Below are positions 56,801-64,000 of a stretch of DNA of 64,000 bases, piece after piece. Positions within the stretch are counted from its first letter, which is position 1; each line of letters starts with the position of its first letter. The stretch is taken from assembly GCF_033807575.1 (NCBI RefSeq), contig NC_084703.1, positions 4,774,001-4,838,000 of the forward strand, read 5' to 3'. The position numbers were made by a program, and so were the translations under genes. Origin of the DNA: Cydia pomonella (taxonomy: Eukaryota; Arthropoda; Insecta; Lepidoptera; Tortricidae). The notes under the pieces are model-generated. The model searched no databases, was not told the origin of the DNA, and saw only the letters and a program-made list of their open reading frames with translations.

Positions 56801-59800
56801 TGTCTTTTTGTCAGCCCACCCCCCATACCATAGATCACAACCGTTTTCCTATTCGAAGATTAAATGCTTAAACCCTGTCGAAGCTATTACTATAATTCGC
56901 AATTTTAACCTTTTTTCAAATTCTAGCCGCCATCTTGATTTTTTAACCTTTTTAGGTTCCAAAGAAGCGTTAACATTAAATAACGAGTGCGAATAACGCG
57001 TTCTGTATACTCCTAAAATGTTCAAAACCTACCTTTTTAATCACAACATTCGAAACTGTATCACAACTTTGTTTACAATGTTTACCAGCCTTTAGTTACG
57101 TTGAGATTCTATCTCTTCTGCACCTCAATACATGTTCAATACTGGCCAGTTACATTTTAAAATGTTCAAATTTCATTCGATAAACACTCATATATTAATA
57201 TGTATAAGAAGACACATCGAGTGTATAGATACGAGTATTATACACTTATCTGAATATAAATATATGGCGCGATTTTATGAGTTGATAGAGAGCCCGAAAA
57301 TGTCAAATATGCCAGACAAGACGACAAAAACATATTTTCACTTAACACCGAATTCCATTGAGAAAAGTGATCCAAAACAGACACTGACAAAAGATTATTA
57401 CAACTGTACCTATCTATTTTCTGTGATCTGTTTTCTCTTGTCCAGCATAAGATGAAGAATAAGAAACGAGACATAGGGACGCAACTACAATCTACTACTA
57501 ATATACCCTAAAATTGTCATGGAATAATTCAGATTATTTAAACTTACATTACATTTCGTACTTGAGCACAAATTACTTATAATATGGAATGTATAAAAAA
57601 TACAACACGTGATTAAGACGAGAACCGCCCTGGATCCAAAATATATATATAAAAAATCACTCATCAGAGCAGTCTCGTCTGTTTGGCCACAATATGAGTA
57701 TTGTTTGCAATGTTTTTAACCTATTTGACACCAACATTTTGATCACTATTGCACATTAAATTAAAAATAATTTGTCTTATCAGCGTTATAGCTATAGTAT
57801 TTTAATTGAATTATGAACATTGATTATTATGACGCTTATGTGTGTTGATGGTCAAAAGGTTAAAAAACTAGCAGCCACGCACATTCTTATGATCGGAGGC
57901 TTGACGCCTACTTAGATAAGCGCTAAAGGTACGAGCATTGGTATAAAACAATTTGGTAAATAAACTTGTTAATAACTACACAGCTACCAAAATGGAATGT
58001 CGGTGACTACTTACGTTATCTATAAATATTATCTTAACTATATCAGGTTGATTATGCACGCTTAACTAATTAATAGAGAAATTAAAAGTCGTCTAAGTAA
58101 CACATCAAAAATATAACTCCATTCGACAGCGTGTCAAATGTTTACGTAGACGACTTTTTCATTTCGCTATGACTAAAGTTGACGTCTACTTGACGGAAAG
58201 AATAAATCTTAAGTTTTTTTAATTGTTAGTTTCAATGACCCCTTATAAATACGGTTAGAAATACCCAAACCTTTAATTGAATACGGACGTTTTTTTTTAA
58301 CTTTATCGCTGTCTAAAATATACATAACTTAACCGAACTCTGACTTAAACTACGGTGAGATATGTGGACTTGTAGTGTAAATCTCAAATGTCATATCGCG
58401 CGACACATTTCCACTTGACGACTATATATAGTTTTAGAAGATAATAGTTGAGATTTACACCAGCTATTTGATCTATTTCATAAGATAATGATTCGGCTCT
58501 CATAGAGCCTGATACATATAATACGTCTATGCTAAACAACTGCTACTTTTGTGCACATAACTGAATATGTCGATCTATACATTATGCCTTGAGGCTAGTC
58601 TTTTTATGGTGGAAAGTACAATCTTACACTAAAATGATATAGTTTACTTGCATGCATTTAAAACAGTTCAATATAAATACATATGTATTGTGGTATCACA
58701 CGATTATTTCACGTAAAAATTGTGCAAAGAAATTTGATTAAAGTGATAAAAATACTTTTGTAGTTGAAAAGAGATCTAAATTCAAATAGTAATAGTATAA
58801 AGTAAGAATAACATAAATTCTATATTTTCAATGGTTGTATCGATTCAAAACAATGATAAGGATATTTATTTTCAAGACAGGATGTATGTGAATACACTTT
58901 TTCTTGTCACGAGCTGCCATGGTTACGGTCGCCTGGCTACTCTTAAAACCCTGGTGGTATATAAAATAACCAAACACTCATTACGGAAAAGGCTTCTATT
59001 TCCATAATGAGTCATCTTTTAAGAATATTAGAACGTAGAATAACTTATTCTAGCAAACTATGCCATTATTGTCGCCTGGCTGATGGGGCAGAATAACAAG
59101 AAAAAGAGTTGATCCACAAAATTGTTTACAAAAACACCAAGACGCAATAGATACGGGTATTGAATAATTTCAAAGTGAATTAATAGTCAATTGTCGGCCT
59201 AAAATTGTACCTTTTAACCAATAGCATTATTAATGTGTGTTGAAGGTTAAAATTTGCATACAATTAATTTTATTTTTATTATCTATCTACCGTCATGTGA
59301 AGTAAATGACCGACAATCAAGCATTAATTGTTTATAATGAATATATCTCTTTGTCCGTCATGAGCTCACCTGCTTAATCTAATCTACATCTAACTAAACT
59401 AGAGACCATACGATGGGAATCTAACTTTAAAGCTTTACTAGATTACATATCTTAAGACTTACACTGATGTTAATACTATATATGCCAACATTGAACGAGA
59501 GCGAACGAATCTCGAATAATTTCATATTTAACCCTTGATTCTCCCCACATTGATATATACACAATTATCGGCGGCGATTACGCCTATGCGGTACGAATTT
59601 TTGTACTAAACCAAATGAAACTCAGCAATTATTGAGGTATTGACACTTAAGATTTAACTTTTGTAAAATATATAGAAAATGTGTACATTTTTACGTATTT
59701 AAACAGTAAAAAAAAATCAAAAACCTAATATTATAAACTTAAATACTAAGTAAAGCATATTTTTCATAAATGAATAATATACACATATCGTTATTTGTAC

Positions 59801-60960
59801 TGTTAGGTTAAATGAATTTTTGTTGAATATTTTCGGAAATCAAGTTTGTACATCTCAACGAATGGCAACTTCTACTTTCTAATCTAAATCAACCTAGCTG
59901 CCTAATAAAAAAAACTTGTACTTAGATATATAAAATCCGTGACCATTCATTAAAAAAATGATATTAAATGCAGCACCATATTTTTTTATAATAAATTTGC
60001 ACCTGAGAATCTTAATATCCATTAGTAAATCAAAGTAACCGAGAGTATTCATTCAAAATCAAGGTTTTTTTGTTGATTCGTCAAATCAATAACTCGTAGA
60101 TAATATTTTTATATGGACGACGCGGTCAAAAGGTTAAAAAGAATTAGTCACGGTACCGCTTTTTCCAGCTGCAATACGTAATACAACTCACAAGTTTGAA
60201 AGACAGAGGTAGCGACGCCAAGAAAAACTTGTGAATTTACAACGCCGATTTCTTCGTGTTTAAGCGCAACACGCACACATTGACAACTCGAGGGCGAGCG
60301 GTGATTGGCTCGAACCGTGAGTATATGTGGGTGCGAAATAGGCTTGCCATCAAGTCACAATTTTATCGTAGCGACCTGTCTATCCATCATATCTATGATT
60401 AAACCGAAATTAATTACGCTTCTAATTCGTTGTGTCACGCGCAGGGTGCTCAACTTAATAATAATTGTTTAAGACTAGGAAAGCTAAATTAACAACCAAT
60501 TCAAAGTGGGCTTGAACTGCCTTAGAATGTTGACGATGGATTAAGTATTAATGTAAATAGAAATAAATCCTTCAATTTATTTAACAGTCAAATAAAATAA
60601 TACTATGATTTGACGTTTTTAGTACTCTAAAAGGTTTTTGACCACGAGCTTTCATGATCAGTATTTTCGTTGCATATACAAAATTAACGTATCAAAAAAT
60701 ATTTTGGTAACAGAAAATAAGTACTTACGAACACCCTGCGCTTTCAAAACCTACATCACCGTGCCTAGCAGTCATAAATATGTACATATTGCATTCACTA
60801 TGTGGTGTGCGTTAATGAGTACATATTTAATATTTCCTTAAACTTACCCAAATCAGTGTTACCTGAATGAATGTGGAACTGTTGACAAAAAGATAAGATT
60901 GTATTTGATGTGTAAAGTCTAATTTGTGTTTGTAATGTAGATGGCGCTGCATCTATACTT
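53818..60960. other. 7.1 kb AT-rich gene-poor stretch
   Basis: No coding exon, RNA gene or LINE remnant is recognised. Apart from the foldback at 55784-56228 and two small hairpins (58088-58160 and 58377-58457, the latter with GTGTAAATCTCAA and its inverse), it lacks the repeat density of the rest of the window. It could be a long 3' UTR or an intron of a gene beyond the right edge, or intergenic regulatory DNA. Confidence 0.4.
55784..56228. mobile_element. Large foldback element, ~165-base arms
   Basis: CCAAGACTATGGGACATCAA at left is matched by TTGATGTCCCATAGTCTTGG at right. The pairing extends through AAATATCGTAGATAGGATAT and TAAGTCGGTTCGATTCCCAG over about 165 bases per arm, around a loop of about 115 bases. 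Non-coding. Confidence 0.85.
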
Positions 60961-60964
60961 CCAT

Positions 60965-61085
60965 CAAAGAGAATTTTAAATAGAGGTGGATTGTCAAAGA
61001 AAACTTTCTAGCCACTGCAAATTTACTGCCATCTTTCGACACATTATTTAAACTTTTAGAACGCCAATTCTTCTGAAAACTACTC
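60965..61085. repeat. Partial copy of the GGCGCCATC foldback family (left arm)
   Basis: AAAGAGAATTTTAAATAGAG, GTGGATTGTCAAAGAAAACT and AAATTTACTGCCATCTTTCG match the left arm of 62295-62690. The rest of the element is absent. Confidence 0.6.
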
Positions 61086-61297
61086 CTCTGCCATTTATAC
61101 ATTCATTAACACGAATATAAGAACATACATAAAAGGTTTCAAGAAAAGTCTATATTGTATATTCCTCATAACAGCACTTGTGCTTTAAAATCGCTAAACG
61201 TTACTGCGATTAATGGCTACCAACCTAACAAAATCAAAACGAATGCAGTTTCAAACTAAGTGCATTGCCGCCAACTTACAAAATGTTCATTTGGTTG

Positions 61298-61622
61298 CAT
61301 AGTAGAAACAATTGCTTCATAAGTCAGAAACACGCATGTGACACCCGTAATATAGCAACACCCATAGACTACGAAGACCGCTTAGCGTTGCTTGTTAGTC
61401 TCCATAGGCTACTGTGGCCAAACTCGAGAAAAAAAATTAGTGTAGCAAAGAGCAAGTACCAGGGCCTCATGAGTTAAGAGATGTCGCCGACCGGCCGGCC
61501 GCGGCCCGGGGCGGGCCGGGCGCGCAAGGTATGCTCGCGTATCTTAGCTATATACTTTTGCTTTGTTTACCTAAATTAAGATTTATTTTTGTTGACTCGT
61601 GTAGAAAAAGTATTGTATGCAA
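61298..61622 (+). mobile_element. Dispersed repeat, inverse of 33282-33655
   Basis: It shares ATAGTAGAAACAATTGCTTC, AGTACCAGGGCCTCATGAGT, GCTCGCGTATCTTA and TAGAAAAAGTATTGTAT with the inverse of 33282-33655. The GC-rich core (about 61490-61530) is a run of CCGGCCGG and CGGGGCGGGC motifs. Confidence 0.65.
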
Positions 61623-62294
61623 CGTTGTATAAGTAGGTAAAAAAATGCTCGTGGCGTATTCCTTTACAATGTTCGCCTACGCCTTCGGCTCCGGCTCACA
61701 TTGTAACTCACACCACTCGCCTTTTTTGACCCTTCTTATGCAACTGTTGCATAAAATACTATAGTTGAACTAGATGATCTACGTTGTTTTTTGGAGCTAG
61801 GGATTTGATTGTTTTCATTATCGTCCTTGGTTAAATAAAGCTTGCCCTTTTTCGAATTATTTATTAGTTGTCGATTCCCTATTTTCTTTTGAGTTATTAT
61901 TTGGAGTCGAGCTTTTTTTGCCGAGAAGTGTTCTTTTTTGGAGCTTGTTTTTTTTATACATACATGATACGAGGACAGATGGGATTGATTCATATGAATG
62001 CAGCTATTCCCATCTGTGCACGTCGGTGATAAATGGAAATACTCTATTTCTGGAGCTAGAGATTTTTCTTAGACTTTATACATCTTATACAAACAATGAA
62101 TCTATGTACGACAGCAATAGCGGTACCGAAGTGGATACATTTTAGGTTATTTTAGGCACGAAATTTTTGTTCACAGTTGATTCAGTCTTTGGGAGTTGAG
62201 TAGTGGTACTACAACGGTTTTTTGTTCACATACCGGGTTTCAAAATACGAACATAATTTTAAATAATAATAGACTAAAATTAAATGCTACGTTA

Positions 62295-62690
62295 TATCAA
62301 AGAGAATTTGAAATAGAGGTGGATTGTCAAAGAAAACTTTGAATCCACAGTAAATTTACTGCCATCTTTGGACACGTGATTAAAACTTTTAGGATACCAT
62401 TTGACTTTGATCTTTATTTTTTCACTGATATGTATTAAATTTGTTAAATATCAAAGAGGGGCGCCATCTTACCGGGCATCGGTTAAAGGTTGTGGCGCCA
62501 TCGCTCGAAACGATACCGCCATACCTTTGGCCTTTGATCTATTAGGTGGCGCCACTTTTTGAAATTTAACAAATTTAATACATATAAGTGAAAGAATAAG
62601 GATCGGACGAAAGATGGCAGTAAATTTACTGTGGCTACAAAGTTTTCTTTGCCAATACATCTCTATTTCAAATTATCTTTATTTATATTT
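62295..62690. mobile_element. Complete foldback of the GGCGCCATC family
   Basis: The arms (AAAGAGAATTTGAAATAGAG... and ...CTCTATTTCAAATTATCTTT) pair over about 150 bases with interruptions. Both contain AGTAAATTTACTG and TGCCATCTTT. The centre carries GGCGCCATCTTACCGGGCAT. Partial relatives lie at 31300-31596 and 60965-61085. Non-coding. Confidence 0.75.
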
Positions 62691-63041
62691 GATGTACTAC
62701 GTTATCTTTCATAAAGCTGAGTATGTAATGGCTAGGGAATGTTTGTTTTCGATACATCAGTTTTTTTTTGGAATGTATAAATAATAAATACAATTCGAAA
62801 GAGATTAATTTGAGAATTATTAATCTTAAAAATATGGAATGTTGTTTCAAGTTTCACACATCAAGGGTCTAAGGCGCCTTATCAAATATAAGTTGTTCTC
62901 TAAATCACAAAGTTGTTAGAGAGCTTCATATAAGGATTGTGCATGAACTGTACACGGCGGCACAGAAAACCATGTTTCCATGTTTAGATTTAAGCCACTA
63001 GATGGCAGAACCTACTATACGAAAAAGAGCCAGCGTTTAAT

Positions 63042-63195
63042 GTAGGGGGCAGCACCTGCTTAGAAGCGTGAATTGTGATCCTCCAACACCGTGCCTCTAA
63101 AGTGACCGTACACGGTTAAAGCTATGCCACCTCGTGGCGCAAATCTAAAACTTAAACTTTACATTAAATGCTAATAGATAGGTGCTGCCCCCTAC
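63042..63195. repeat. Foldback element with perfect 16-base inverted ends
   Basis: GTAGGGGGCAGCACCT at 63042-63057 is exactly matched by AGGTGCTGCCCCCTAC at 63180-63195. Outside the ends there is further weak symmetry (ACTAGATGGCAG versus CTAATAGATAGG). Non-coding. Confidence 0.7.
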
Positions 63196-63639
63196 AGTTC
63201 ACGTAGAGTCCGTCCAAGCTAACTTAGCACCGATTTTGATAGATCAAAGTGAGGAAATTTGACAAAAATGCCATGGTGAGTTAGGTAGATAACAGATATT
63301 CCTTGTGAAAAAATGTCAGTCTGCTACATAAGTATGCACAATTTATATTGGTAAAATTTGAGCAATTTTAACAAAAAAAAGTGGTATATGATATCAAAGT
63401 TGCCGCATGGCTATCGTGTCACTTCTTTTAGGAGAAGCTCGACGATAATGTCTAGATTTATAAAGCTATATACGTTTAAATGTAGAAAAAAACAGTTAAT
63501 AGTATTTTTTTAATAATCAAGTAACAACGAATGTCTTCTAAACCACTTCTTCTACTAGTTTATTAATTTTATTATACAGCTAAAATGAAACGATCTTTAC
63601 CTACATTAATTCTGCCCAGTCATGCCCCCTTTGCAATGT

Positions 63640-64000
63640 TACGCTTCTAAGGGGGCGCCGCCCCTCTAGTAGGGAACTCCTAAGCCAACGGTCTGCCGAG
63701 TGAATAGTCAGTACAGCTGATCAAGTGTGGCATGTCGCTACGCTAGTAGGGCACCGCCCCTATGTTATATAACCCTACAACTAGTGTTAGTGTGAGCTGT
63801 CTAAAGAATAACCAAGCGGGCGTTAATCTATTTCGCGTCGTGTCCCCCTATGGAGGGCGTCAAATAACCCTAAACCCCTGAGGTGTGAACTTGCGTGAGC
63901 TGTCTAAAGATACAGATGGTTGTTAACCTTTTTTACGTGGTGTCCCCATAAAGGGGCATAGCCCCCTACAGGGGGCATCGCCCCCTAACCTCTGATGGTG
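63640..64000 (+). repeat. GC-rich degenerate repeat running off the window
   Basis: TGAGCTGTCTAAAGA recurs at about 63795 and 63897, followed each time by a GTTAA-TTTT-CG/ACG-GTGTCCCC-type block, giving a loose period of about 100 bases. Short palindromic GGGGC-n-GCCCC motifs (GGGGCGCCGCCCC, GGGGGCATCGCCCCC) are scattered through it. It is truncated by the window end and its nature is unknown. Confidence 0.5.

Noticed and set aside
57132..57455. 107-residue plus-strand frame in the gene-poor stretch
   Set aside because: No domain, no neighbouring compatible exon and no codon pattern distinguishing it from chance.

Overview
The window is animal nuclear DNA, and almost certainly from an insect. 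Genes are split by many GT-AG introns, intergenic DNA is AT-rich, and non-LTR retrotransposon fragments, tRNA-derived SINEs and short foldback DNA transposons are dense. The repeat repertoire, such as an element bounded by AACCGACTTCA and its inverse, is what I associate with Lepidoptera; that assignment is inference. There is no sign of bacterial gene organisation.

Layout. (1) 1456-6362, minus strand: a complete five-exon enkurin gene (252 aa), a ciliary/sperm-tail calcium-channel adaptor. A textbook RFX X-box lies about 92 bases upstream of its start codon. (2) 6363-6959: a 597-base gap between divergent genes. (3) 6960-41105, plus strand: a 17-exon gene for the mitochondrial pyruvate dehydrogenase phosphatase regulatory subunit (PDPR, 900 aa when spliced from the intact exons). 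All 17 exon junctions join in phase. (4) 44373-45767 (minus) and 47283-50354 (plus): two divergently transcribed paralogues of the M16 mitochondrial processing peptidase beta subunit, one intronless and one with a single intron, both with an intact zinc site. (5) 50.7-53.8 kb: clustered DNA transposons. (6) 53.8-60.9 kb: AT-rich DNA with no recognisable gene and few repeats. (7) 61-64 kb: more foldback elements and a GC-rich degenerate repeat.

The standout is the PDPR gene. Seven of its 17 exons (3, 7, 8, 9, 10, 11, 15) are followed by tandem copies of themselves or their 3' part, and the copy that fits the full-length protein is the 5'-most one. The extreme case is exon 15: its last 132 bases (44 codons) are repeated 42 times plus a partial copy over 5.6 kb, with only five differences in the whole array. 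Every unit starts GT and ends AG at the exon's own splice donor, so each unit looks like a minimal phase-0 intron and the gene presents about 42 equivalent donors. Exon 11 is followed by five whole copies and one truncated copy. The spacers between the first six copies are about 37 bases, probably too short to splice, so they resemble a mutually exclusive exon cluster. Whether these arrays are expressed, are neutral slippage products, or are partly assembly artefacts cannot be decided from sequence alone.

At least four genes have mitochondrial or ciliary themes (PDPR, two MPP-beta-like peptidases, enkurin). I see no evidence that they act as one system. The remainder is mostly transposon debris.
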